Positions 28,161 to 37,779 of a DNA stretch of 47,959 bases are shown in pieces. The DNA comes from Candidatus Zixiibacteriota bacterium (GTDB lineage: Bacteria; Zixibacteria; MSB-5A5; GN15; FEB-12), in contig JAGGTI010000066.1 of the NCBI GenBank assembly GCA_021163775.1, positions 1 to 47,959 on the forward strand. Reading direction: 5' to 3'. Position numbers and translations under genes: made by a program. The notes beneath the pieces are model-generated. The model did not search any database and was not told the DNA's origin. It was given only the letters and a program-made list of their open reading frames with translations. Each line of letters opens with the position of its first letter. Positions within the stretch are counted from its first letter, which is position 1.

Positions 28161-28982
28161 ATGATAACAAGCAGACAAACAATAACACACTTTCGTATTG
28201 GGATAACAGTCTTTCTGTTCGGGGTGATTCTTACCTCGGTGCCGTTAGTAGCTGATGAAACAGCGCAACTGAATGGCGTCGATATGGATCGATTCGAAAT
28301 CCCGGAACTAGGAGCCGTGATAGTTTCCAGTCACGACGGTCTCAGGGTAATTGAAATCACACCGGCAGGCGGACGCTTAGAGAAATACCGAGTAGTTGAT
28401 CTTCAGCCCGGTGATGTCATTATGGCGGCTAATGGTCAACGGCTTGAATCGGTATCGACTTTGCGCGAATTGTTCAATTCGCTGGAAGTTGGTGATGAAG
28501 TAAAATTTGCTGTGCGGCGATCAAATTCTCCCAGAGTAGTCGGGTTCGAGATTGGCACTGAGGGAGACCGGCTCGCGGCCAAAGAGTTGGCCGCTACCTA
28601 TGTTGAGATTAAAAACGATTTAGAATCCAGTGAACCCGGCAGGGACGGGCCTGTTATGATGAAATTTATGGGTGGTGAGGGTGTTGTTCCCTGCATAGAA
28701 CTGGCGGCGATGCTTGACGATAGTGATGGACAAATAAGCGTAATGGAGATCATCGAACTGCCACCCCAGTTGGCACCGCCGATTAAGTTGCGCGTCGGGG
28801 ATATCCTGACTGCCCTTCAGGGTCAGTCAATCACCAAAGTGGCCGAGTTTGTCGATCAATTTGACCAGATACCTGCCGGCAGTAAAGTTACTCTTAGCCT
28901 GATTCGTGACAACTCCGAAACTGAACTTACATTCGAGAAGCCGAAACAATCCGGCAACCGTGTGAAGATCATAAAAAGATAG
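28161..28982 (+). CDS. Exported protein with two PDZ domains and no protease domain
   Basis: Signal peptide; VVDLQPGDVIMAANGQRLESVSTLRELFNSLEVGDEVKFAVRR and LRVGDILTALQGQSITKVAEFVDQFDQIPAGSKVTLSLIRD. Confidence 0.85.
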   Translation: MITSRQTITHFRIGITVFLFGVILTSVPLVADETAQLNGVDMDRFEIPELGAVIVSSHDGLRVIEITPAGGRLEKYRVVDLQPGDVIMAANGQRLESVSTLRELFNSLEVGDEVKFAVRRSNSPRVVGFEIGTEGDRLAAKELAATYVEIKNDLESSEPGRDGPVMMKFMGGEGVVPCIELAAMLDDSDGQISVMEIIELPPQLAPPIKLRVGDILTALQGQSITKVAEFVDQFDQIPAGSKVTLSLIRDNSETELTFEKPKQSGNRVKIIKR

Positions 28983-28997
28983 ACAGGATGTACTAAC

Positions 28998-30500
28998 GTG
29001 TCCCAGATTAAATGCTACATTGTTGCCTGTGTATTACTTGGATTGCTCATACCCATACAGTCAATGGCGCAGGGTTCGGGTTTTTTCAATCAGCGCGATG
29101 ATCAATATCGCTTGTTAGGTCTCAAGCGTGCTAAGGAGAATTACGAAATAGCACGCCAGGAACTTGAACGACAACAGGAATTGTTTGAGTCCGAGATGAT
29201 TTCTTTCGCAGAGCTGAATCAGGCCCGGCAGGTTTACTCGGAAGCCGAAGTTAACTACCAGCAGTCGCTATTGGCTGTCCTGTTTGAGGAACAGTATATT
29301 TCGGTGACAAAAGCTATCAAGTACCAGGCCAAGGATGGATGCAAACATGTACGCATCACACTGGCCAATACCTCCGGTGGGACTGAGGAGTTTCGACAAT
29401 TGGTTGGCAGTGACGATCAACTGTTTCGTTCGCTACAGCCCGATGTCACCCATAATATCTATATCAGCCTGCTCAATAGTGACGATGCTATCATCAGTCA
29501 ACCATATGAGGCCAAGATCGATCAGCTACGTTACGGTGAACCACAAGAGATAGATTTCACGTTACTTCAAGACCTCGATGCTGTGACGGTTTTTCTGGTC
29601 TATGCCAACGGCAACCAGCGCACGATGAAGATATTCCTGCAAAAAGATGTCACCGCCAATCGGGTGTTGGTACAATCAGAACAGTTTTCTCAGGAAGTTG
29701 ATTTGGGAGAATCGGCCAATTTTGATCTCACCCTGGAACTGTTCAGTGGTACTGATAATACATTTTCTCTCGAAGTTGTTAATTTGCCACCGACGATGAC
29801 CAGAGTGTTTAAGAACTTCTCGGGCTCGGCTCGACTTAGCCAGCTAAAGTTCACTGAAAGCAGTCGCACGAAACGAGCTTCGCTTGAAGTGTCTCTGCCC
29901 GATCGGCAGACTGATGATGTTGTTATGGACGCCGCTATGCCGTTCTACGTTCTGATCGTTCCGCGTGAGAAACTACGTGAACTTCCACAACTGACCTCCC
30001 GCACGTGGACTGAAGCGGAACTGGAAGATCTTGATGTTGGCTATGTGCGACTGGAGTTGATACCGCGCGGTATCGGTAAGATTCTGGTTCGTTCTCAGCA
30101 ATTGTATTATTCGATTCAAGCAGGTGAGTCGGTGGCTATGTTTATGGATATTGTCAACGAAGGCAGTCGCCGTCTCGATAACACCGAAGTGCGCGCTGAT
30201 ATACCATTGGGCTGGACCCGGGAAATCACACCCGGCTCAATTCCGGCTATCGCTATAGGCGAGGAGACCAGGGTTGATCTTGCCTTCACGCCACCCGAGG
30301 ACATATCTCCGGGCAAGTACGAAGTACGCCTGCGCACCAGTGCGACATCTAATAGTCAGCCGGTCAACGGTTTGGACAAGACGGTTACGATTGAAGTACG
30401 TCCCGAAACAAACGTAGTCGGTACGATTGTTATTGTTCTGGCCTTGATTGGGTTGGTTGGTGGCATTGTTGTTTTCGGCGTTAGACTATCAAGAAAATAA
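28998..30500 (+). CDS. Exported membrane-anchored protein: coiled-coil hairpin region, NEW3-like domain, C-terminal TM segment
   Basis: Signal peptide (IACVLLGLLIPIQSMAQ); RAKENYEIARQELERQQELFESEMISFAELNQARQVYSEAEVNYQQS coiled coil; AGESVAMFMDIVNEGSRRLDNTEVRADIPLGWTREITPGSIPAIAIGEETRVDLAFTPPEDISPGKYEVRL is NEW3-like; terminal TM VVGTIVIVLALIGLVGGIVVFGV. Confidence 0.75.
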   Translation: MSQIKCYIVACVLLGLLIPIQSMAQGSGFFNQRDDQYRLLGLKRAKENYEIARQELERQQELFESEMISFAELNQARQVYSEAEVNYQQSLLAVLFEEQYISVTKAIKYQAKDGCKHVRITLANTSGGTEEFRQLVGSDDQLFRSLQPDVTHNIYISLLNSDDAIISQPYEAKIDQLRYGEPQEIDFTLLQDLDAVTVFLVYANGNQRTMKIFLQKDVTANRVLVQSEQFSQEVDLGESANFDLTLELFSGTDNTFSLEVVNLPPTMTRVFKNFSGSARLSQLKFTESSRTKRASLEVSLPDRQTDDVVMDAAMPFYVLIVPREKLRELPQLTSRTWTEAELEDLDVGYVRLELIPRGIGKILVRSQQLYYSIQAGESVAMFMDIVNEGSRRLDNTEVRADIPLGWTREITPGSIPAIAIGEETRVDLAFTPPEDISPGKYEVRLRTSATSNSQPVNGLDKTVTIEVRPETNVVGTIVIVLALIGLVGGIVVFGVRLSRK

Positions 30501-30530
30501 GAACGTATTGAAACATATGTGAGGTATTAA

Positions 30531-31307
30531 GTGAATACTCCTCTGAACACCAAACAGCCCCCTCTGGAAGCTATTGGCCTGACCAAACGCTACGAAGATG
30601 GTGTTCTTGCGCTTGATAATGTATCGTTCGCTATTGAGGCTGGTCAGCTTTTTGCTATTTTGGGTGGCAACGGTGCCGGCAAGACCACTACCATCAACCT
30701 ATTTTTGAATTTATTGGAGCCGACTCAGGGGGAAGCGAGAGTCTGCGGAATTCCATCCCATAAGCAACCGTTACTCGCCAAAGAGAAAGTTGCTTTTGTG
30801 TCGGAAAACGTAACACTGTACCCAAATTTTACAGCACTTCAGAATCTGGACTTTTTCGCTCGATTGGGGAATAAAACCGATTACACTGCCGATGATTACC
30901 ACCGGGTGTTGGATCGTGTTGGTCTTGAGCGTGAGTTTCATCGCGGGAAGCTCAGGGATTTCTCCAAAGGTATGCGCCAGAAGTGTGGTATTGCCATTGC
31001 CATTCTCAAAGATGCGCCAGCGATTCTATTGGATGAACCGACCGCCGGTCTTGACCCGAAAGCCGGTCGTGATTTTATGAAGTTGCTCGAGGAACTCCGT
31101 TCTGAAGGTAAGGCGATCCTGATGTCAACCCATGATATCTTCCGAGCCAGGGAAGTCGCCGATGTGGTCGCTATTATGGATAAGGGCAGGATGATTATGC
31201 AGACCAAAGCGGCCGACCTGGCAGGTCGTGATCTTGAGGCTATATACATGCAATACATGGCAGGACACAACGGCGATGCGTCACCGTCGGAGACAAGTTA
31301 TGTTTAA
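30531..31307 (+). CDS. ABC transporter ATP-binding protein
   Basis: Walker A GGNGAGKTTT, signature-like FSKGMRQKCGIA, Walker B AILLDEPTAGLDP, H-loop STHD. Confidence 0.96.
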   Translation: MNTPLNTKQPPLEAIGLTKRYEDGVLALDNVSFAIEAGQLFAILGGNGAGKTTTINLFLNLLEPTQGEARVCGIPSHKQPLLAKEKVAFVSENVTLYPNFTALQNLDFFARLGNKTDYTADDYHRVLDRVGLEREFHRGKLRDFSKGMRQKCGIAIAILKDAPAILLDEPTAGLDPKAGRDFMKLLEELRSEGKAILMSTHDIFRAREVADVVAIMDKGRMIMQTKAADLAGRDLEAIYMQYMAGHNGDASPSETSYV

Positions 31308-32718
31308 GACTATCGTTGGTAAAGAAATCCGTGACCTGATCGGTTCCACCAAGTTTGCTATTACATTTGGTGCCTGTGCTGTGTTGATCATTGTTGCGTT
31401 CTATGCGGGAGCGGCTCGGTATAATCTCCATAGGTCGCAGTATGAGGCTTCGGTCAGCCAAAATCTGCGACAATTAGAAAGCAACACCGATTGGAACGCA
31501 GTTGGCGAAGCCAAAGTTTTTCTGCCGCCGCAGGCGTTGGCGTCGCTGGTGTCGGGAGTCTCGAACGATATCGGTCGCACCGCCGTGGTGCGGGGGAGAG
31601 GCGAACCGGTGACTCAGGATAGTCGTTATAACGAAGATCCAATCTACGCAGTTTTTCGCTTTCTTGATCTGGAGTTCATTTTCAAAGTGATTCTTTCGTT
31701 GTTTGCAATCCTGTTGGGGTACGATGCGATCAGTGGCGAGAAGGAACGTGGTACCCTGAGATTGTCATTCGCCAACGCAGTACCACGGGCGACTTACATA
31801 TTGGGGAAGATGGTCGGATCGGTGATTGTTCTTGGGGTGACGCTGGCGATTGCCACCGCGGTCGGTGTCCTTCTGTTGCCATTGATGGGTGTGCCGCTGA
31901 CAGGATCTGATTGGGCCAGGCTTGGCTTGATCCTTATCACCGGCTATCTCTACTTTGGTGTTTTCCTGACTATGTCGGTTTGTGTGTCGGCGATGACACA
32001 CCGATCCTCGAATTCTTTTCTCGTTCTTTTGGTCGTTTGGATTATCAGTGTCTTGATTATTCCAAAAGTTTCGGTGCTGATGGCGGCGCGGACAGTCGAT
32101 GTGCCGTCCGTGGATGAGATTGCTTCACAGAAAGCAACTTATGGTTTGCAGTTGCGCGAAGAATACCTTGATGGTTTGGCCAATATGTCAATCAGTATGA
32201 GCGAACAGGATACCGATCCGATCCAGAAACTCAATGCCTATATGGATTCACTCCATGGGGTTCGTGACTCTAAAATGATGGAGTTGTCCGGTCGCCTGAA
32301 CGAGGACCGTCGCAACCGCCAACAGACTCAGAGCAGTTTAGCTTTAGCTCTGGCACGTCTGTCGCCCACCGCTTCGCTCTCTTTAGCGATCTCCAATCTG
32401 GCGGGAACTTCGGTTAGTCTCAAAGACCAGTTTTATCGGGAGTCGCTTGCCTACAGCAGTGTGTTCGGTGATTTCAAAAAAGAAAAAACAGGGTTCAACT
32501 CAGGTGCCGCGGTGCGGATTATTACGCATGATTCCGATGCCGAGCCGGAGGAACCGGAGCGGATCGACCCAAGAGAGATGCCTGCTTTTGAATATACACC
32601 GTCTGAACTTGCGGCGGCAGTTGACGCTTCCGCGGTTGACATAGGTTTGCTCGCGGTTTTCAACCTGGTTTTTTTCGCGGGAGCCTTTGTCGCTTTTGCA
32701 CGGTACGATGTAAGATAA
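31300..32718 (+). CDS. ABC-2-type permease (first of a tandem paralogous pair)
   Basis: MFKTIVGKEIRDLIGSTKFAITFG; GYDAISGEKERGTLRLSFANAVPRATYILGKMVGS; multiple TMs. Its ATG overlaps the ATPase stop by 8 nt. Confidence 0.9.
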   Translation: MFKTIVGKEIRDLIGSTKFAITFGACAVLIIVAFYAGAARYNLHRSQYEASVSQNLRQLESNTDWNAVGEAKVFLPPQALASLVSGVSNDIGRTAVVRGRGEPVTQDSRYNEDPIYAVFRFLDLEFIFKVILSLFAILLGYDAISGEKERGTLRLSFANAVPRATYILGKMVGSVIVLGVTLAIATAVGVLLLPLMGVPLTGSDWARLGLILITGYLYFGVFLTMSVCVSAMTHRSSNSFLVLLVVWIISVLIIPKVSVLMAARTVDVPSVDEIASQKATYGLQLREEYLDGLANMSISMSEQDTDPIQKLNAYMDSLHGVRDSKMMELSGRLNEDRRNRQQTQSSLALALARLSPTASLSLAISNLAGTSVSLKDQFYRESLAYSSVFGDFKKEKTGFNSGAAVRIITHDSDAEPEEPERIDPREMPAFEYTPSELAAAVDASAVDIGLLAVFNLVFFAGAFVAFARYDVR

Positions 32719-32740
32719 TGCTTAGTCTTGGAGAATAGTT

Positions 32741-34165
32741 ATGTTAGGCATCCTGATTACAAAGGAACTGAGAGCGATCATCCAAAGTCCGAAGTTTGTT
32801 GGTTCGTTTGCGATCTGTTCCATCCTTATCCTGCTTTCTGTGTATACAGGCGTGCGGGAATACAAGGCCGCCGTCTCACAATATGAGACAGCCACTTCGC
32901 TGGTCAGTCAGGAACTGTGCGAAGCTACCAGTTGGGCTATGATGGATACGAAAAGCTATCGTGAACCGGATCCTATGCAGATATTTGTTTCCGGTCTCAG
33001 CAACGATCTCGGACGATGGTCATCTATCTCAAGCGATAAAGGTGTCAAACTGCGGCACAGTGTCTATTCTGATGATCCCATATTTGCTGTCTTTCGTTTT
33101 GTCGATTTTGCTTTCATTGTCATGTTTGTCTTGTCGCTGATAGCTATCCAGTTCACTTACGATGCGGTCAACGGTGAGCGTGAAAGCGGTACCCTTAAAC
33201 TGGTTTTTGCCAATGCCGTTCCGCGTGCCAGGTATCTTATAGCTAAATGTATTGGTTCGTGGCTCGGTTTGGCGATTCCGTTGGGGATTCCGATTCTGTT
33301 GAGCCTGCTTTTGGTTATCGTCATGGGTGTGCCGCTGACCTCAGACCACTGGATCAAGATTGTGATGTTGATTGCGCTTTCGCTTTTGCTGTTTACATTC
33401 TTCATTATTCTCGGTGTGTTTGTGTCCACGGTCACACGACGGTCCTCGGTGTCGTTTCTGACGGCGCTTTTGATCTGGGTGTTGTTTGTTATGATTATCC
33501 CACGCGCCGGTGTGATGGCGGCTGGAGGTCTGGTCGACGCTCCACGAGTTGCCGAGATAGAGTCCCGGCGCGATGCCTTTGCCGCTGAGAAGTGGGCCAC
33601 CATGTTCGAGGAGATGTCCTCGTTGGATTGGGATTCCGGCAAGGTGACCGCCGATCAGCAATGGGATTCGATTGAAACAGCCGTGCGACAGGAAGTTGAT
33701 CAATATGAAGCTCGATTGTTGGAAGATCTCCGCCAGAAGAAAATCAATCAGCAACAAGTTGCATGGGGTTTATCACGGTTGTCACCGGCTTCTGCTTATC
33801 AACTCGCCGCTATGACTCTGGCGGAAACCGATACCGAAGCCAAGCGGCGCAACGAAGATGCGATGGCAACTTACCGCAATCAGTTTAACGAATACGCCAA
33901 TGCCAAACAGGCTGAAGCTGGTGATACCCCGGGCATCATGATATCCGTGATGATGGACTCCGATGGCACCTCAAGTCTAAAGGTTGACGCCGATCGTGAC
34001 AACGCCGGACTGGATGTCTCCGATGTTCCCCGATTTAGTCCGCCACATATTGGACTGGCGGAAGCTATCGCACCGATGATTCTTGATTTTGGACTGATAG
34101 GGTTCTACATCCTACTGGCCTTTTCAGGAGCCTTTGTCGCTTTCGTGAGGTATGATGTAAGATAG
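32741..34165 (+). CDS. ABC-2-type permease (second paralog)
   Basis: MLGILITKELRAIIQSPKFVGSFA; TYDAVNGERESGTLKLVFANAVPRARYLIAKCIGS; collinear with the preceding permease, including the terminal GAFVAF(V/A)RYDVR. Confidence 0.9.
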   Translation: MLGILITKELRAIIQSPKFVGSFAICSILILLSVYTGVREYKAAVSQYETATSLVSQELCEATSWAMMDTKSYREPDPMQIFVSGLSNDLGRWSSISSDKGVKLRHSVYSDDPIFAVFRFVDFAFIVMFVLSLIAIQFTYDAVNGERESGTLKLVFANAVPRARYLIAKCIGSWLGLAIPLGIPILLSLLLVIVMGVPLTSDHWIKIVMLIALSLLLFTFFIILGVFVSTVTRRSSVSFLTALLIWVLFVMIIPRAGVMAAGGLVDAPRVAEIESRRDAFAAEKWATMFEEMSSLDWDSGKVTADQQWDSIETAVRQEVDQYEARLLEDLRQKKINQQQVAWGLSRLSPASAYQLAAMTLAETDTEAKRRNEDAMATYRNQFNEYANAKQAEAGDTPGIMISVMMDSDGTSSLKVDADRDNAGLDVSDVPRFSPPHIGLAEAIAPMILDFGLIGFYILLAFSGAFVAFVRYDVR

Positions 34166-34495
34166 TTATCTCCAACCACAGACACCGATTCGAAGTTGAG
34201 GCTGATCTGTGTGCAGATTGGTAAACGCTCAGGGTCGGTGTCGCGCCCTGTTCGTATGGCAATGAAGGGGTTGCTCAAGCTCTTTGTATATCGTATATTA
34301 TCTCTTGAATTGGCCAGGGAAACAGAAGAAATAATAAAAGAAAAAACCTTCAGTCCGTTCATCCAATCCGGTTGCCCGACCGTGTTCGGTTAGTCACTTT
34401 TGGGGTAGCCGTTGTACCGCTCACCGGGTTTTCATGGCAGGCGACACGCCCCGAATTTATTGGCGGATAATTCGCCGGACAGTTGAGGTAAGCCG

Positions 34496-35953
34496 ATGTA
34501 CCGTAATCTATTGTTTGCGACCGCTCTCTCTCTATTCATATTCGCTTCCTTGCCCGGCGTATCGGGTGCCGCGGTGGAACGAGAAATATCTGTCGTTCGG
34601 GCCGATAATCGTATGAATTTGCCGACAGCGACCGCCATTGAAACTGAGTGTGTGCTATACCGTCATTTTATCGAGGACTCAATACTGGGTTACAGTTCTA
34701 CGTACGAATCAGGGCAGAGAACCGTAACCTATTTTGATCCGGTAGCCTGTGAGCCATCGCCTTACCCATTTGAGATTACCGGATTTTCTTTCACGATGCT
34801 CGACCCCAACGATTCCTTTGACCCGCGCCTATTCAAGTGGCCTGTTCAAATCGATGTAGTGGTATTCGATCTGTATTCGGGCACCGACAGCTGTCTCGGA
34901 CCCGGGGTGGAACTCTATCGCCAGTCGGTGGAATGCGATTCGGCTACCTTCTGCCGACCGGCAGTCGGGCGAGTTGATTTTCTAACAGTGCTGTGTGTTG
35001 AGCGACCCTTCTACATCGGAATCGAATACACCGATCCGGTGCCTGGCCTGTTGCCCTCGATTATGTTCGATATCAGCTCCACTCCGGAGCTGTGTTACCT
35101 GTTTCAATATTATGGAGGTCAGTGGTACGGCTGGTACTATTTTTGGCCCGAACCCCGGCCCGGTTTTCCGTTCTTTTGGGTTCACGGCGAGACCGTGTCA
35201 TTGACCTGTCTACCGGACGCAGATTCTGACGGGGTCCCGGACGCTATGGATAATTGTCCGACAATAACCAACCCTTCTCAGGAGGATACCAACCAAAACG
35301 GTGTAGGTGATGCCTGCGATGATGATGATGATGGCGATGGTATTCTTGATGGTACGGATAATTGCCAATTTGTTGTCAATCCCGGTCAGGCAGACGCTGA
35401 CTTGGATGGCTACGGCGATGTTTGTGACGATGATGATGATAATGACAGTGTTGTTGATGTTGACGATAATTGTCCGTTCACCGATAATCTGAACCAACTC
35501 GACAGTGATGCCGATGGATTAGGTGATGCCTGTGACAACTGTCCCGATCATGCGAATTTGGAGCAATACGATAATGACGGTGATGGGTTGGGTGATGTCT
35601 GCGACGATGATGACGACGATGATACTATTCTCGACCCGTCAGATAATTGCCCGCTGGTCTGGAATCCGGGACAGGAAGATGCCGATTCCGATGGAGTCGG
35701 TGATGCTTGCTCGTGCGTGGGAACGACCGGCAATGTCAATTGCGATCCGCTGGACGAAGTGACCATTGGCGATGTTGCTACGCTGATTGACCACTTGTTC
35801 ATTTCGGGATCGGATTTGTGCTCGATTGAGGAAGCAGATGCCAATCAGTCGGGCGGTGCTATTCCGACCTATGATGACATTACTATAAGTGACATTTCGT
35901 TACTGATTGATCACTTATTCATATCCGGCGTACCGTTGCCGGATTGTCTGTGA
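34496..35953 (+). CDS. Secreted TSP3-repeat protein with divergent dockerin-like C-terminus
   Basis: Signal peptide; DSDGVPDAMDNCPTITNPSQEDTNQNGVGDACDDDDDGDGILDGTDNC TSP3 run; end EVTIGDVATLIDHLFISG...DITISDISLLIDHLFISGVPLPDC. Confidence 0.87.
   Translation: MYRNLLFATALSLFIFASLPGVSGAAVEREISVVRADNRMNLPTATAIETECVLYRHFIEDSILGYSSTYESGQRTVTYFDPVACEPSPYPFEITGFSFTMLDPNDSFDPRLFKWPVQIDVVVFDLYSGTDSCLGPGVELYRQSVECDSATFCRPAVGRVDFLTVLCVERPFYIGIEYTDPVPGLLPSIMFDISSTPELCYLFQYYGGQWYGWYYFWPEPRPGFPFFWVHGETVSLTCLPDADSDGVPDAMDNCPTITNPSQEDTNQNGVGDACDDDDDGDGILDGTDNCQFVVNPGQADADLDGYGDVCDDDDDNDSVVDVDDNCPFTDNLNQLDSDADGLGDACDNCPDHANLEQYDNDGDGLGDVCDDDDDDDTILDPSDNCPLVWNPGQEDADSDGVGDACSCVGTTGNVNCDPLDEVTIGDVATLIDHLFISGSDLCSIEEADANQSGGAIPTYDDITISDISLLIDHLFISGVPLPDCL
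35714..35950 (+). other. Dockerin-like C-terminal module, copy E (divergent, fewer cysteines)
   Basis: CVGTTGNVNCDPLDEVTIGDVATLIDHLFISGSDLCSIEEADANQSGGAIPTYDDITISDISLLIDHLFISGVPLPDC. Confidence 0.75.
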
Positions 35954-35980
35954 ATCAGCTGGTTGGTGCGGGTGAATGAA

Positions 35981-36484
35981 TCAGGACTTGACGTTGCGTA
36001 CTACCCGACTCTGATAGCCTTTCTTGCTGTTCAACTCGAGATAGTTGTAGATGGCAATATCGTAGTCTATAAAGCTCACAACATTTGGCACTTCGCGCGA
36101 CACAACAGCCGCTTTTCTCAGACTTGATATTTCGGATCGGATGTCGGTATCAGCCAGGAATTCCGGTTCTCCGGTCTCCATGTACACTATCGCGACAATA
36201 TACCGGTCCAGATAACGGCTATTGGCATACTGTTCCAGGGCACGGATGTGCTTGACTGCTTTCTCCGTTGTTCGAACCAAGTGCATTTTGTAGTCCAGAG
36301 AGACTTTAAACGTTACCAGATACTGGTCAGAACCGAGCGATTTAACCTGCTCGTCACGGGTATGTCGAAACAGTTCGCGCGCCGCGGCCACAGCCTGTTT
36401 TGGTCCGGACGCCTCCAGGAACGTTCGACCGCGGTTCTTGACGAACTCTACGATACCTTCTGAAAAATTAATCTTATAAATCAT
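35981..36484 (-). CDS. Hypothetical protein, 167 aa
   Basis: Intact ORF between flanking genes, without a recognised family. Confidence 0.6.
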   Translation of the reverse strand: MIYKINFSEGIVEFVKNRGRTFLEASGPKQAVAAARELFRHTRDEQVKSLGSDQYLVTFKVSLDYKMHLVRTTEKAVKHIRALEQYANSRYLDRYIVAIVYMETGEPEFLADTDIRSEISSLRKAAVVSREVPNVVSFIDYDIAIYNYLELNSKKGYQSRVVRNVKS

Positions 36485-36517
36485 AGCCGATTATTTAATT
36501 ATCGGCCAATTCGGAGT

Positions 36518-37135
36518 CTACTTGATAGATAAAGAATCTGTCACCGGAAGGTAAGTCCAGTGCCAGGATTCCCAGGTTAGGGGTGCCTTGGGGTCTTGGG
36601 GCAGAGTCTCGTAGAAACCAAATTCAGCGGCATGTGCCACAAGCCAGAGGTAGGTTTCAGTGAAGGCAAACCGGGCTTCCGAGGGGCAGAGATCAATCGC
36701 CCGGCCGGTATGGTGCTCGGAATAGCCGGGAGGAGCCACCGAGTTGAGGACTTTATCGAAACTATCCCCGGCGGCCATCCGATTCCGAATAATACGCCGC
36801 TGAAATGACAATGACCGCCAGCCTGAGTCAGCCAGCAACACTACCGAATCCTCCAGCGCAGTCGCCGCCATATTTACGAATGCTTCACGGGTAACGGGAA
36901 GCACGTAGATTCGATAATCTTCGTAAGTCAATTCCTGCGGAAGTTGCACCAGCTGTTCCGGTTTGGCTATTGCTGTGGAGTCAAGCACCCGACCGCACCA
37001 GAGTTCGGTTACGGAGTATTCAACCGAATCGATAATAACTGTTTCGTCACAGGCATAAGCTTGGTCCCAGAACAACCCCACTGACAACAGGATTAACACC
37101 GCTAACATAAATGAGAATTTGAGTTGTGTCTTCAT
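36518..37135 (-). CDS. VanY-like D-alanyl-D-alanine carboxypeptidase (exported)
   Basis: SEHHTGRAIDL plus WLVAHAAEFGFYE...WESWHWTYLP motifs of the VanY/peptidase M15B family. Start MKTQLKFSFMLAVLILLS gives a signal peptide. Confidence 0.85.
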   Translation of the reverse strand: MKTQLKFSFMLAVLILLSVGLFWDQAYACDETVIIDSVEYSVTELWCGRVLDSTAIAKPEQLVQLPQELTYEDYRIYVLPVTREAFVNMAATALEDSVVLLADSGWRSLSFQRRIIRNRMAAGDSFDKVLNSVAPPGYSEHHTGRAIDLCPSEARFAFTETYLWLVAHAAEFGFYETLPQDPKAPLTWESWHWTYLPVTDSLSIK

Positions 37136-37214
37136 CCATTCAAGAATACTTATGTAAGTTGAGAAAGCAAACAATGTTATTAGTGTGGTGTCGGGCGAAC
37201 CTGTCTCCGAATTC

Positions 37215-37385
37215 GCCATTAGCAAGTGCCCGGTAGCAGGGCAGAACCCTTTAGCGGTTCTGCCGTCAATGTCGGAACCGCAAGGGGTTCCGACCTACTC
37301 TTTCAGAGGAAAATGGCTAATTCAGTTCTTGTAGGTCGAGTTCACGAGTCCCGACGTGGGCGGGACGAGCAACCCGACATCCGAA
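37215..37385. repeat. Intergenic mosaic repeat, copy 3
   Basis: tttagcggttctgccgtcaatgtcggaacc..aaggggttccgacctact and gtaggtcgagttcacgagtcccgacg..gggacgagcaacccgac; matches 5318-5520 and 43040-43345. Confidence 0.7.
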
Positions 37386-37779
37386 CTATCGTTTTGTTGA
37401 TGTTCGTACACATCTGGAACCGATTTTCTCCCGAAATTCCATTCCCAGAAGAATCATCAGCGTATGTAGTCTGGTTGCCAAGTGCGGATTTGCAGGTAGT
37501 ACTTGGAAATTGATATCCTTTCGGATCGCGAAAGGTTTGGTACTCCGTAGTCAATATACTCTCTTGTCACGTTTTGTCCAGAGATAAGTCGATTTCGTGC
37601 CTGTCTGAATCTCATTTGCAACAGTTTGCCACAGTCTCGATTATATCTTGTAACTCGTTGTGTGGCAGTTAAGTGCGAAGCGTCGCCAGGCTTGTTTTTT
37701 GTTGCTTTTGGTACTCTTCCGGCGTATCTTTTTAATCTGTTAGAATGACCAGAAACGACTGTTACCGAAGGACCGATAG

